From Kryptolebias marmoratus (lineage: Eukaryota; Chordata; Actinopteri; Cyprinodontiformes; Rivulidae): DNA of 64,000 nucleotides. The stretch covers positions 15,330,108 through 15,394,107 of the forward strand of contig NC_051448.1 in NCBI RefSeq assembly GCF_001649575.2. The letters run 5' to 3'. Made by a program: the position numbers and the translations under genes. Positions within the stretch are counted from its first letter, which is position 1; each line of letters begins with the position of its first letter. The notes beneath the pieces are model-generated. The model did no database searches and was not told where the DNA came from. It saw only the letters and a program-made list of their open reading frames with translations. Positions 40,096-52,500 of the stretch are shown here, in pieces.

Positions 40096-43000
40096 CAGAA
40101 ACTAGAGGTACAAACTTGGGGAAAAGAAAAAAAAAACAAACATCTCTATCTTGTGACTGTCATTGAAATGTTCATTAGTTTTCAGCGTCGCTCATAACCA
40201 CAACGATGACAGAACACTCTTAAGTCGGCGTTTAGCACGGTACCTTCTGCGCCCACCGCGCCCAGCGTGGCGAGTCGTGCCGCCATTATTCCATTTCCGA
40301 GATAACTGGGGAGAGAACAGGAGAACTGTCACGAGCGCGAGCAGTAAATAGGTCATTCTGAAAACGGGCCGCACAAGTGGTGCCTGCCTGTTATTCGCTT
40401 CCTAATGACTAAGCAGATACCAGAAGCTGTCCTGATTACAAACACATCCAAATTAAGCTGAAAAAGAACAAAAAAATTATATATATAAGTGGCATCAAAA
40501 AGAAAACTGGGACGCCAGTTTTAAGCTTTTAAATATACATGAGAGTTGCTTTGAAAAGAGAATAAATCCAGAAGTATGATGCGATGACCAAAAACTGAAT
40601 CACATCAAAGACCCGCCGCCTCTTCATGTCAGGGTATTTAACTGAGATCCACACGTGTTGAAAGCTGACTGAGTTATAGCCGTTCTGGTCAAATGTAATC
40701 GTATCTCTAATTATGCGATCTGTTAGCGCTCCGAGTATGTGATGTGGATGACTCTTAACTACGACCATATCAGGTTTTAGCTCAATATCTGTAAATCTGA
40801 CTGAGTTGTAGTCAATTCTGTGTCCATCTTGAATCAAACTGACTCTAAAAGTTAATCGGCTGTCGATGCACATCCAGTGGGCAAGCACGCGGGCGACACA
40901 TCACTCGCCCTCCGCTGGCGGGCGACGACCGTATTTGGTTACCTGTGAGAGTACAGCTCAAATGTTGAGTTGAAGAAGTCAAATCTGGCGACGTAATCAG
41001 CAACAGGCGCCTTCTCCACGGTCTTCTGCGGAGTGTGAAGGGTGCGGGGAGTGAGAAAAATCACAGGACTTTGATATTTAAAAGCATCTTTAACGATTCA
41101 GACAAGCGGCTGACCTTCAGTTTGGGCAGGAAAGTGATCTGGGTGGATCCGCCCCCCAGGTCCAATATCCCCACCGTCTTCTTGGCGTTTGCATTCAGAT
41201 GACCTGAAAACATTTTCCCGCCTTAATCCAGCGACCGCGCTCGGCAGGAGCTGATCAGTTACACCTGAGATGCCTTCTTGGTAAACACGCTACCAACCAA
41301 CCAACCCCGAGAAGCAGGAAATTCCAGCTCAGTTTGATGAAGATCAAAGCAGCGGCTTCAAGGCAAAAGGGTCTGCAGCTGCGTTCAGATTCTGACCCCA
41401 AACTACCTACCTCATCAGGTGTGTGCATTGTTGTGTGTAGGAGCAGTACTCGCCTGTCAGGAAGTTCAGGGAAATCCAAGCCAGGATTCCTGAAGTTGCA
41501 AAAGTACAAGAGAAGAAAGAGAAAGCAGTCATTTCAGCTGGAACGCACACACACACGAGTGCGTTTTGAAATAAAAGCACACACGAGTAAAACTGAAATG
41601 CTGACAAATCAGTTACACCACAGCACAACAACGTAGCACTTTTTTTTTTTAAACCACGTAATTATTGGCTTTTCGGGATTCAAGTGACTTTGTGCTGGAA
41701 GGGTATCATCATAACACATTTCTGACGGGCTGTAATTTAGTCGAAACGCCTTCGATTAGACGAGAGCTTCTGGGACAAACGACGCAAAACAAAATGCAAC
41801 GCGAGGATCGCCCGACACCTGCAAAATGCTCAAAGACGCCTGGGATAAGTGACGGATTGCGCTGCTCGTCGGGACTGAGGGCGGGGCAGGCGTTTACCTT
41901 CGTTCGTGCCGTCCATAATGCTGACGCTGCCGTCTGGGACCAAGAAGGGAGATTCATCGAACACGTGTTGAACCTGAGGAGAGGAGGAGGGGGATGCAGG
42001 GTGAGACAGGGCAAGTAAAATGAGCCCTCTGTTATCTGCTGTAATGAGAGCTCATCTAGAGGTGTCCCCCCTGCTAGATGGGATTAATTATTCCCCTCAG
42101 GAGGGATTAATAAAGTCTCATTTATCTTCCAAGGTGCCCCAGGCCTTTTTTCTTTTTTTTTCCCATATATTCTTATAAATGATAGCCTTCCACTCTGAGC
42201 TCACAGCACTCTCTTGTCTCTGAACTATCTGCAGTGAAAATGCACCTTTTTTTTTTTTCTTTTCTTCCTTCTGCTCTCCCAGATAAGAGGCCGCACTTTC
42301 CTGTGAAAGTGTCAGACAATGTAAAGCCTAAGAGCGCCCTCCATGATAAGGCGATAATGTGTACTCTGCTTTGGCAAACCCTGTTAGAACGGCCCCTCGA
42401 GGAGCTTCGTCGCCGCGCACTTCCCTGACCTGGTCCAGGAGAGTCTGGGCCTTCTCCGCGGGCAGGAGGCGAAGTCCGGCCGTGGCTCTGAGGACCAGCG
42501 GAGTCCTCTTCCAGTCCAGGCGGGGGACGGCCCTCCTCGCCACCTTCAGCAGCAGCGTCACCGCTTGCCTGGCCTGAGAGAACACGAACGACATCCACTA
42601 CACAGCAAGCACCGTTCTGACCAATAAAAAACACAAAGTGAAACTCCCAATGTTATGATAATTTTATCTGCTTGAACGTCCGCCGGTTTGTCAGTTCGAT
42701 TTTCCTCTCCTTTTATTTATTTTCGTCTGTAACGCGACTCCTGCGGAGTGTGGCTATTGACAGCGTTTCTGGCCACAATGGAGAGCCGGCGGACCTTCCC
42801 CCCCTCGGCTGGATGAAATTGATTAGGTTTGACAATGAACTCACCATTTCGGGGGAGTCAGCATATGCTGACAAACCGGGCTTTATGGAATGGAACATCT
42901 CATTGTCCAAAACCGGCAGCTGCTCTGAAACGTACAACATCCACCCACGTCAAATATGAAGCAGCCATTAAAACGCTTAAAACCAGCTTAATATATGCAC

Positions 43001-43406
43001 ATGATTTATCTGACTAATGAAGTCAAATGTAACTCATGACCCCTGAAGTGACTGTTTACAGCTCTGTGTGATTCAATCGTTTAAATGAATCAGTTCGTTT
43101 ACAGGTCCCTGTAAGCTACATGGTTACAAGTCTAGATCTGAAAGCTGTAAACTGGGATAAAAAAAAAAAAGTTCCTCTGGTTTTACCCGAGTCACTCTGG
43201 ATGAAGGTGTAGACGTGGATGCGCGTGCCGGTGCTCCCCGCATCGAACATCACCGCGTGGAAGATGAGGCTGTGGTTGGCCGGTCGACTGAGGCTGGGAA
43301 GGACCCCGGACAGGTCCAGGAGGGGCGTCTCCACCTGGGCTCGGGTCAGCCCTGAGGCGGCGAGCAGGGCCAGGAGGAGGAGAAATGGCGGGACGGGCGG
43401 CTCCAT
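38190..43406 (-). CDS. entpd5: Ectonucleoside triphosphate diphosphohydrolase 5 (ER UDPase)
   Basis: Coding exons, 5' to 3': 43187-43406, 42845-42924, 42430-42573, 41898-41973, 41454-41489, 41115-41203, 40943-41025, 40244-40305, 39856-39936 (cut by the gap), 39375-39521 (cut by the gap), 39030-39086, 38738-38853 and 38190-38273. About 425 codons are visible; roughly eight are lost in the gap. Residues 1-23 are a signal peptide ([19 protein letters not shown]). Apyrase regions: ACR1 [14 protein letters not shown] (53-66), ACR2 [12 protein letters not shown]3 [17 protein letters not shown]4 [13 protein letters not shown] and ACR5 [21 protein letters not shown]. There is no C-terminal membrane segment. 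In the family the enzyme hydrolyses UDP to UMP in the ER, supporting UDP-glucose use in glycoprotein folding. The exon ending at 41454 uses a GC donor. A predicted non-coding exon 1 ends at 44483. Confidence 0.96.
39522..39855. other. Assembly gap (334 N)
   Basis: The gap removes the 3' end of one ENTPD5 exon, an intron, and the start of the next exon. By comparison with the human protein only about eight codons (after FGGLTY and before [12 protein letters not shown]) should be missing. Confidence 0.98.
40058..40093 (+). repeat. (AT)n microsatellite in an ENTPD5 intron
   Basis: About 18 AT units lie between the exons at 39936 and 40244. Confidence 0.9.
40640..40910 (-). repeat. Unclassified 300-bp family, inverted single copy
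   Basis: On the minus strand it contains TTAACTTTTAGAGTCAGTTT, CAAGATGGACAC, GACTACAACTCAGTCAG, ACAGATATTGAGCTAAA and GGCTATAACTCAGTCAGC. A GGGCGACA fragment next to it recalls the end module. It lies in an ENTPD5 intron. Confidence 0.6.
42061..42130 (+). repeat. Possible non-LTR retroelement 3' tail
   Basis: TTCCCCTCAGGAGGGATTAA, then TAAAGTCTCATTTATCTT, resembles the usual tail of fish CR1/Rex-like elements (TCCC..GGGA, TTAATAAAGT, then ATCT units). It is short and lies in an ENTPD5 intron. Confidence 0.35.
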
Positions 43407-44482
43407 CCTCCCTCTGTGGCGTGGAGGGAAAGGACAGAACAGGTTAACGCAGAAACGAATTGCTCCCAAGTGCTCGAAAGCAGACAGTCGTTGAACTACA
43501 ACGTGAATGGCAGCCGGGGTATTTACGCCGCCACATCTGACCACACCCCACCACTGTCCAGCCAACCAAAAACAAGTTTAAAAACATAATTACATGAGTG
43601 CAAAGACTGATAGAAATGCTAAAACTGCATGACTCTTAGGGATTTACAGCAAGTCTGGGCTGTCAGCTAAACTTATTCCTCACTGAGATGTTTCAGAAGC
43701 TAAATCTATAAAGACATTTATTTCTATGGATTCCTGCTCACTTACTACAAATGCTGCTGTTTGATGGTAAAATATGAATCTTATTAGATGTTATCATTAT
43801 TCCCAATCACAACTTATCTTTTGTGGGCTCTTCTTTGGACTATAAAGTACTTTATCTCACTCATGTTTTTTTTTTAAAATCCTACATTAATTATTTAATC
43901 CTAAAGCACTCAGGTATTCATGTGATCTTCAATTTAAAGTGTCACTTTCCAATTTGTCAACAAAACTTCACGCCAATAAAGAAGCACTGATACATTGCTT
44001 ATTAAACAATTTATTCATTTGAATAAAACTCTGCTAATAGAAGCATATTGTGTGTTTAATGTGAAGAGTTATGAAGTATTTTTGAGACAGGTTGTCGCAC
44101 CTTATACTGTCTCTGTATAACTTTAACTAGTTAGCTAGTTTGAGGACTATCTCAGCTTCTTTCTAACTTCTTTGTTAGTAGCTTTCAGCAGGAACACAGT
44201 TAAAGACAAGCTGTTAATATTGACTGTCTGTATCTGCAGCAGCAGCGAACCTGGTTTAGTGACATTAATGAAACTACACCGGTGAGCTAACGCTGGTTAG
44301 CATCGATGCTACATCACTGGAGGCTACACAAAGCTAACATGACAGCAGCTAAACTTCAGGAAACAAAAAGTTTTTAATTTAATGTGAGGTACACCGTCCA
44401 GAACCCGAGGTTAAATCAGTGGAGTGATAACAGGACGGTGAAGAAACAAACAAACAAAAAAACAACAACCCGAAGGGCTCAC

Positions 44483-44600
44483 CATGATGTCTGAATCTTG
44501 TTCCGAACTGTTACTCTACTCTGCCGGTATGGCAGGCCGTTGTTACATATAATCACACAGCACTTCATTGACGTCAGTGATGGCGTTCCCCGCAAAACAT
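44483..44600 (-). promoter_or_regulatory. entpd5: Predicted ENTPD5 non-coding exon 1 and promoter with palindromic CRE
   Basis: On the minus strand GACATCATG is followed by a good donor (gtgagc; GT at 44481-44482), matching the acceptor that precedes 43413. A perfect TGACGTCA lies at 44569-44576, within about 90 bases upstream of the exon end. The exact transcription start is not visible. The intervening intron (43414-44482) holds no other feature that I can support. Confidence 0.5.
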
Positions 44601-46572
44601 AATTACATTATTTCAAGTCAGAGCTGACGTTCAAGATTTCTGAAGCAGCACCAATCCAAAATAAATTATATTTTAAGGGTCTCCATGACTGAGATTCTAA
44701 AAGAGAAAAAATATCTAAGTTGGTAATTTTAAGGTTTATTAGCTAGACTATGTGTTGCAGAAATCTAGAACAAAGTATACTTCACTCCCCCAACCCATGT
44801 TTTAGGTTTTCAGCTCAGTTTCTACAAATAGATGTCTTTAAAAAATCTTCCACATATTTATTTGTCAGAATTTTCATTCCATCCCTTACATTAAAATGTC
44901 ATAATAGATATCCAAATAGAATGGTGGACAGTTTTTAATACATCATTTCTGGATTTTTCTGTTGGCACAGTGGAGCAGTGGTTAGAGCTGTCGCCTCCCA
45001 GCAAAAAGGTTGCAGGTTTGGTTCCCGGCCTGGGGCCTTTCTGGGTGGAGTTCACAGTGGTTTCCTCCCACAGACCAATAACATACATGTTAGGTTAATT
45101 AGTAAGGTGTGAGTGAGTGATGCACTTGTGATCTGTCCAGGGTGTCCCCTGCCTAACGCACAGCGACGGCTGGAGATAGACCCCAGCTCCCCGTGAACTG
45201 GAAAGGAAAAGTGGGTAAAAACAAAATGGATGGATGGATTTTTTCCATCCCAGGTTTCAAAAATGAAACTTGGAAAAGCAAATTTCTCCCTGTAAGAAAT
45301 CTATTTCTGACATCGGTAATAATCGTTCTAGATACGAAGAATGAGCTTGTGGATATCTGTGGACAACACAGAAGAGAGACAAAGTGACAAACTGGATGAA
45401 TGGAGAATGAAATGTTGATTGTGAATTTGACACATGGCATTTTGGACAGCGAAAATATTCATTTCAGCCGAAAGCGAGTTACAATTATCCACTTTGAATT
45501 GATGATCATTTCAATTCTGGTGCTCTGTTGTGCTTTAAACACAGTCGGCCACAACAATAATCATCTGCTCCAGTCTTTATCATTCATAAGCTCTGCTTAA
45601 TCAAAACAAAACACAGCCAAGAAATAGTATTACCTGCTAATGTGTGAAGTCCATTTTAAGTTGATTAGAAAATGGTTTGGAGAAAATTATTTGTTCTTTC
45701 TATGCTAAAAAAACCCAAAAAAACAAAGCTTAAATGAATAAAATCAAGGTTGAGCCTGCTCAAATTCTTTTTTATTTAGAGGTGTAAGAGTCTCGAGTAG
45801 CCTGGCTGTTTCCTCTCAGGTCAGAAAAGTCAAGAGGAGAAGTTTTGATGCTGTTGAACTTTGAATGAAAATATGTCTTCCTTACACACTGCAACACCAC
45901 TTAGTTTTACCTGGTGTTTTGTAAATATACTTATATTTTATGTTGATAAAATTTTAAACACCCCTATATGAGTGTCTGACACACACACACACACTAACCC
46001 CAGTTCCCTTCAGAACATTGAACAATAATCCATCATGAGCCTTTACAGAACAAGAACTACTGTTTTTTTTTTCAGTTTTTAATGTGGTAAAAAAGCATGT
46101 GTCCACATTCTGATGTATCATTTGTTCCATTCACATTTCAAATATTTACTTCGACATCTAATGAACACAAGTGGCTAATAAACCACGGTGCAAACTTCTG
46201 GAAGACGTTCTGTTGACGTTCCACCGGGAGAGGGAGAAATCCAGATCCAAACCTCTCAGAGGTGTCAGAAAACTGACAATGATCAACTTTTATACTCTGC
46301 ACAGATCAAATCCAAGAAAATGTGGGTATAAAACACAACTAATCAACGCAGATATTCTCACCATCATCGTAGGCAGAAATGAAGTGCTATGCTAAAGGAA
46401 AATAAAGATTTAATTTGTGTTGATTCGACAGTCGAATAAACGTGAATGTTTAAACCTTACATCCAGTTTTCACATTATCAGAGCATTAAAAAGCGGCATC
46501 GAACCATTTCCCTCCAAAGGCTTCTTCTTAAAGTATGTAAGGATTTAAAGATGAACAATCTGTTGTTTTAGC
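44600..46572. other. ENTPD5-ALDH6A1 intergenic region
   Basis: There is no coding exon; BBOF1, which lies here in human, is absent. The region contains one tRNA-derived SINE (44963-45240) and AT-rich sequence. The ALDH6A1 3' UTR enters from the right, with ATTAAA on the minus strand at 46409-46414 as a possible polyadenylation signal. Confidence 0.6.
44963..45240 (+). mobile_element. tRNA-derived SINE with (TGGA)n tail
   Basis: The head has a pol III A-box-like GCAGTGGTTAGAGC and a B-box-like GGTTTGGTTCC (45015-45025). The body contains GGGCCTTTCTGGGTGGAGTT, GTTTCCTCCCACAGACC, ACATGTTAGGTTAATT and TGTCCAGGGTGTCCCCTGCC, and the tail is ATGGATGGATGGA. These are the landmarks of a common teleost SINE. 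Internal deletions show it is not recent. Confidence 0.85.
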
Positions 46573-49500
46573 TTAGCGTCCCATGGTTGGCATGGTAACA
46601 GCGGGGCTCGTTAGCGTAGCGTCCTCAGCTTTCCACTGTGACGTCACCGTCTTGATCTGAGTGTAGAACTGAATGCCCTGGTGGTGAACAGACAGCGGAT
46701 TAACAGGAAACATTTAAAAAATAAATAAAATAAAACTGCAGATCGCTGTGGAAAAAGAGAGAAAGAAAAGAGAAGCCGTGTTTGCTTTTTACCTGCTTGC
46801 CGTAGAAGTTCGTGTCTCCTCTGAACGATCCTCTGGAGCCGGTGAAGGAGAACATGGGGAGCGGGACGGGGATGGGCACGTTCACACCGACCTGCAGGAG
46901 AAAAATGATGTAAAACAACAGAAAAAAAACCCAGAACCTGAACCACTCGGCTGGCTAACTGAGGGAACGTCACAGCGCTAAGCTACGATAAACAATACGA
47001 ACACACACTCGATGGTTTCCTGTATTCCCGAGCACCGAAAACAGAATTTACAAGCTCAAAGTGAAGCTGCAAGCAGACACAGAAGAGCCAAGCTACAGAG
47101 ATTAAATAAGTATATCAAATTACTAGGACACGTTTTAGATGCAGGGCTAAAAAAACATTGTAGTGGGGCAGAACCACAAACATTCCCTGTATATCGGACT
47201 TTCCTACATACTGTGTGGGTCTGTTCAAGCAGGAGTTTTAACACACGCCATCTATGGCGGCTGTGTCAACAAGTACACGTTGCATGTCTCCTACGCAACC
47301 CACGAAAAAGCAAGCCGTAACAGTGACAGAAATAATATGTTTTAGTCACACCTTGATCTTTTCATACCTCCTGACAAAGTAGTTTTAGCGCCTGAACTCG
47401 CTAGGAAGCCATTTTTATTACCATTCAATCCATTATTATTAATTTACGTCTTCATTTCTTTTTATTTAAATGCTGACAACAACATTAAATTAATGATGTT
47501 TCTACCAGAGTAGTTAAATCCAGCCGTCTCGAATGGTTTTAACATTTTATGTCTTTTAAACGTAATAATATTATTATTGAACTTTTTTTCCTTATACTGG
47601 CCTGAAATGAAATTAATCCAATAACTCATGTTTATGATGCTCCAGCAGGAAAACAAGCGGTTCTCCTTCACTTTAAATGTAATATTTGGGGACGTTCTGA
47701 TCAAATCTGACTGCTCCTCAGCTGAGTTCTGTTCGGGGATGCTGCGTGTGTCACCGCTCGGAGAGGTTCGCGCGTCAGTCCGACTGCCTACACAAATGTT
47801 TTGGTGATTTAGCCAGTGCTATTAATAAAGCTGACTGGGAATTGGCGGGGGGTGAAAAAAAAAAAAAAAAAAAGTAAATAAATAAATCAGCAGAGACCTT
47901 CCAGACTATTACGATTTCAAGTTCAAATCCATCCAACTATGACAGGCGGAGATCTTGATGCAAATGAGCCACAAATCTCCTTATTCGGCGCCACCCAGCA
48001 GCATAGGAGATCATCATTTCAAGGCGAGCACAAAAGATTAGCTTCACTATTTTTAAAATCTCATCAAATGGAAAAAATAGTGACAGTCCCCTAAGTTATG
48101 TTGCTACATTTTGATGTCACAGTGAAACTGATTTATACCCCCTTTTTTAATATTTAAAATGTAATATTTTGCATCTTTGCAGACATATTACATTTAAAAT
48201 AACTGGTCTAAGAAATCCTGAGTTGAGGCCAAAATGAAGTTTTGGCTGCAACTGTTGGTGACTCAAAATTGCGAGAAAATAGGCAATTTTCAGTTGCAGT
48301 CTCACAGAGGGGCCAATTTTTTTTTTAAAACTCACATTGTTATTATTATTATTCCAGGCTGTGCACATTGTTTAGATGCCCGGCTTCACCCACCTCAGCC
48401 CGCTTTGTAGAGCCCCCATGCTTATGATTTAATCTGCTGGAGAACACTCCTGAAATGAAGATTTGGACCAGTTTTTCCAGAAATTATCACTAATTATTGG
48501 CATGTTTTTTTTAGAACTGGACATAGTTTCTTGCAGAGGAGAGCTCCTATACGCAGGTGTCAAAATAGATGGATACTTTATTGGTAATTTGCAGGAAATT
48601 ACAATAAAACAGCTTTGGTGCTCTTAAGAGCAGGTTGGAGACGCCCCTGGACAAAATTAAGATGGATTTGGGACGTTCATGATGACTCTGCAACTATTTT
48701 TGGAGAATGTGGAGCCTGTGAGCATCTGCGACTCTCGCAATAAAATTGATAACCCCTGCACATGTTTCTGGACACTTTGGAGACTCCCTCGTGAATGCTG
48801 TCATGGCCCATTAAGGTACTTCCTTCAGGTTCCAGTGATCTAGATGTTCACCCCTGAGTTCAGCTCTTGCCACCCAAATAAATGCACACAAGTTCTGTTA
48901 TATAAAGTTTCTAGAAAGAGTCATTCATGAACTTTCATAACACATTTTTTAAAATGTAAAAATCCACCTCTCTAAGGTATGGTTTAAATCCATATCCCCG
49001 TACCTTCATGAAATTTGCAGCTTTTTTTTAAAGTTGACCTTTTCACCACTATGCATAAACATGAGCCCCACCTGGCCGACGTCCACCTCATGTGTGTATT
49101 TGCGCGCCGTGGCTCCGTTGGTGGTAAAGATGGCTGTGCCGTTGCCGTAAGGGTTTCTGTTGATTAGAGAGATGGCTTCATCTAACGTGTCGACCTCCAG
49201 GACGACGAGCACAGGCCCGAAGATCTCCTCCTTGTAGCACTTCATGTTCGGCTGAGAAAGAGCAGAGGAATGATCAAACCGCAGCTTACTAAAGAGGAAA
49301 AAAAATAAAAACCTCCTTGAGGCATTTTAACCAAAGCATGCAGTACTGGTGTGTTCATTTTTCCAGGGAATAAAGACAAAACGCTTTAGATGCATTTTGT
49401 AACACTTCCAACAACTTTCTATTTTAAGACACCAAGTCTGACACTCTACACTCTCAACCAGAAAGCCAGATGGATGGGGGGGGGGGTACTGCATGCTGTT

Positions 49501-52500
49501 TGGTAGTTTTATTAGTCTGCAAATTACAGCTACAACCAAGCTGTCTGAAAGGTTGGACTTTTATGCATATGGGGGTTAAAGACTATATCTGGCATTATTG
49601 CTTTGTAGTTTTTGCCTGCGTCTCTGTGTGCACGTGTGTCTGAACCAGCGGCTCAGAGTTTAATGAAACTCTCAGAAACTGATCGCTGGGTGCACATTTA
49701 CAACTGATTAACTTTAGGAGTCAATCTAATTTTAAATGCTGCTGTTTTTTGTGCTGCTTAGCGACCTTAGCAGCACAAAAACGGCTATAACCCAGTTAAT
49801 TTAAAAGGTATTAAGCTAAAATTTGGCGCGTTGGTAGCTGAAAGTCATCCCTAAGTCAAGGTAATCAAAATGAAGATGGTCGTCACAACTAATCAACATT
49901 ATCCAAAACAAAAATGGCTATAACTTAAACAAATTTACAGATAATGAGCTCAAATTTGGTGGTAGTAGCCGAGAGTTATCCTCAACAAATCTCATGAGAT
50001 TTTGCAACAACAGATGAGATCGTGGAGAACATCGTTTACAAGGTTGGACCAAAACAGTGATAACTTTGTCTCTTCTAATCACAAGATTATCTGAGTTTTA
50101 AAACTCTGGCATGAAGTATGTTTTTAAATACATAATCAAGAATAAATGTATGCAGACGCACTGAAACAAGAGGACAATACAGCATGACAACCATTTAAAT
50201 TAGAATAAGTTTCAACAAAGACATTGAAGAGACTGGAAGATTAACGTCGGCTGGAGAAACTAAATTTTCCTCCTTTTAACAATGTTTCCGTTCCATTTTC
50301 AGAGCCTACCCCTGGGACTTTAAGCTCAAGTAGAACATTGCTCTCTTCTGCAGAGACGTGTGAAAAGGAGTGTGACCGCATTTCACCTTTTGTCTCACCT
50401 AAATTCAAATTCTCAGTCTCACCGTAACGTTGCTCAAAATCGTGGGTCCCACGAAGTTCCCGTTCTCATATCCTTTGACGTGAACCTTCCTCCCGTCCAG
50501 CAGCAGCTTGGCGCCTTCATCCACTCCGCTCTGGACCAAATACTCCACCCTGGCCTTGGCTTCGGGCGAGATCAGGGGCCCCACGTCAGACCCCGGCTGA
50601 TCGCCTAAAGCACAGAATTACTTCAAGGAAAGGTCGTTTTACGTTTGAATGATTAAAAACCGATCGTATTTTGCGAGGGACCCGAATTCTCCGTCCACGC
50701 GTTTCTTGAGCGTTACCTGCGTTGACGCGCAGTGATTTAGAGCGCTCCACCAGCTCTGGCAGCCACGCACGAGACTCGCCGACGAAAATAGCGGTGGAGA
50801 GAGCCATGCAGCGCTGGCCAGCGGCTCCAAAGGCAGCACCAACCAGCTGGTTGATGGTATTCTCTTTGTTGGCATCAGGCATCACCACACCATGGTTCTT
50901 GGCTCCCTAAACGCCACAATTCAGGACAATTTGTAACACATGAGAAATCCTAGAAGATGATGACTTTCCTGATGTGCGAGCTGTGCATTTGGCCTGTTAA
51001 ATGGAGCGGTCTGAGTGGTACCATGTTGGACTGGACTCTCTTCCCATTCTTGGAGCCTCGTTCATAGATGTACTCTCCTGCTTGGTTGGAGCCAACAAAG
51101 CTGATGGCTTTGATGGCCGGATGGTCACAGATGAAGTTCACAGCTACATAAAAATAAAAGGGGGGAAAAAATGTCATTTAATAAAATAAATTGTGCCTTA
51201 TTCTTAAATTCTTCAAATAATTTAATTCTATATTTGCAGTCCAGTTGTGTCATTTTAAGAACTGAGCTAAAAGAAAGGTTTTGTTCTTGCCAGCTACATA
51301 TTTAAAAAAAAATAGATCAGTGCTTTCCCAAATCAAACTTCCAGATTTTTAAATTGAACTGAATTATTTATAATGCTTAAGTTTGAAAACGATCCGTATG
51401 TTTTGAAATCCACATGTATTTTAATGTGACGTATGATTCAGATAACCTTAATTCTTCACACAAACCAGCTACAATCAAACGAACCCACAAGGTTTTATTA
51501 AAGCTGCAAAATGGTGAGAAGCTCAGAAAAGACACAACCACTCTACCTATAGAGCCCTGAATAAACTAGGCTGAAATATTTAGGCTTCTTCGTCTTTTAG
51601 GCTCTTTAAGAAATAACTTTTTAAAAGTTAAATGATGGACTAGCACTTGTAAAGCTGTATTATCCTCATCAACGTAAATAAAGATGGACGAAGCGACTCT
51701 ATTACCTTCCATTGTCTAAAATTAAAGCCAGAATGTCCTTTTTTTTACCCTCGATACAAAAGTCCTATCTACGCTTCCTGCAAATTTGCTAACAGCCTTA
51801 ATGTTTTATTAAGCCTCAAATAACTAATTGACACTAAATTTGTTTTTTTTAAATACCTATTTGAGCATGCAGCAGCAGCTGAACAAAAACAAACACCTGA
51901 AAAAAATTATCTGAAGTGTTTTTTGTTTTTTTTTAAAGTGAAGAAATTGTCCCATTTGTTTGCATGGAGGCGCCGGACTCAGGCATTGTACTGCAGCCAG
52001 CCACTAGGGGGCGCTCGTCTTTTGTGGCTTCAACTTTCAGCTTACGATCGGGTTTCTAGTTCCAGTATTTGTCAGTGATTAGACTCTGAGTTCTCAGCCA
52101 GTATGTAACTAAAAAAAAACAATGTAATGATGGCTGAAATGATGGTGACTGCATCCATCTTTTATATCGAATAAAGCTGAGAAACACTCATCTTGTGTGA
52201 GCAATTTCTATCTAGAAACTTTAAATTTCATCTTCCACAAAATTAAAAATGAATAAAAAAAGAGCCTGGAAACACGAAGGTCCTATTCTAAGCCTGCACC
52301 TAAAACACCTGAAGCTCAAGCTGACACCTTACTGTGTGGACTGAGACATCAAGTCATATTTGCACCGACAGCTGCGTGGATTGGGTTCTTGTAACACGGC
52401 ACGCGTGCAACACGGCGTAGCAGAAACAGATCGTGTAACGCAAAACCGCGAGCCGTGTCGCAATGTGGATGTGCTTCCTGGTAAATATCCTTATTGACGC

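Noticed and set aside
44976..45030. Possible tRNA gene (A- and B-box-like motifs)
   Set aside because: These boxes belong to the tRNA-derived head of a SINE; no cloverleaf could be formed.
46586..46599. X-box-like GTTGGCATGGTAAC
   Set aside because: It lies in the last coding exon of ALDH6A1 and is explained by the conserved residues VTMPTMG.
47012..47345. Overlapping open frames on both strands in an ALDH6A1 intron
   Set aside because: Looks like possible eroded repeat sequence; no consistent frame, splice sites or protein family could be recognised.
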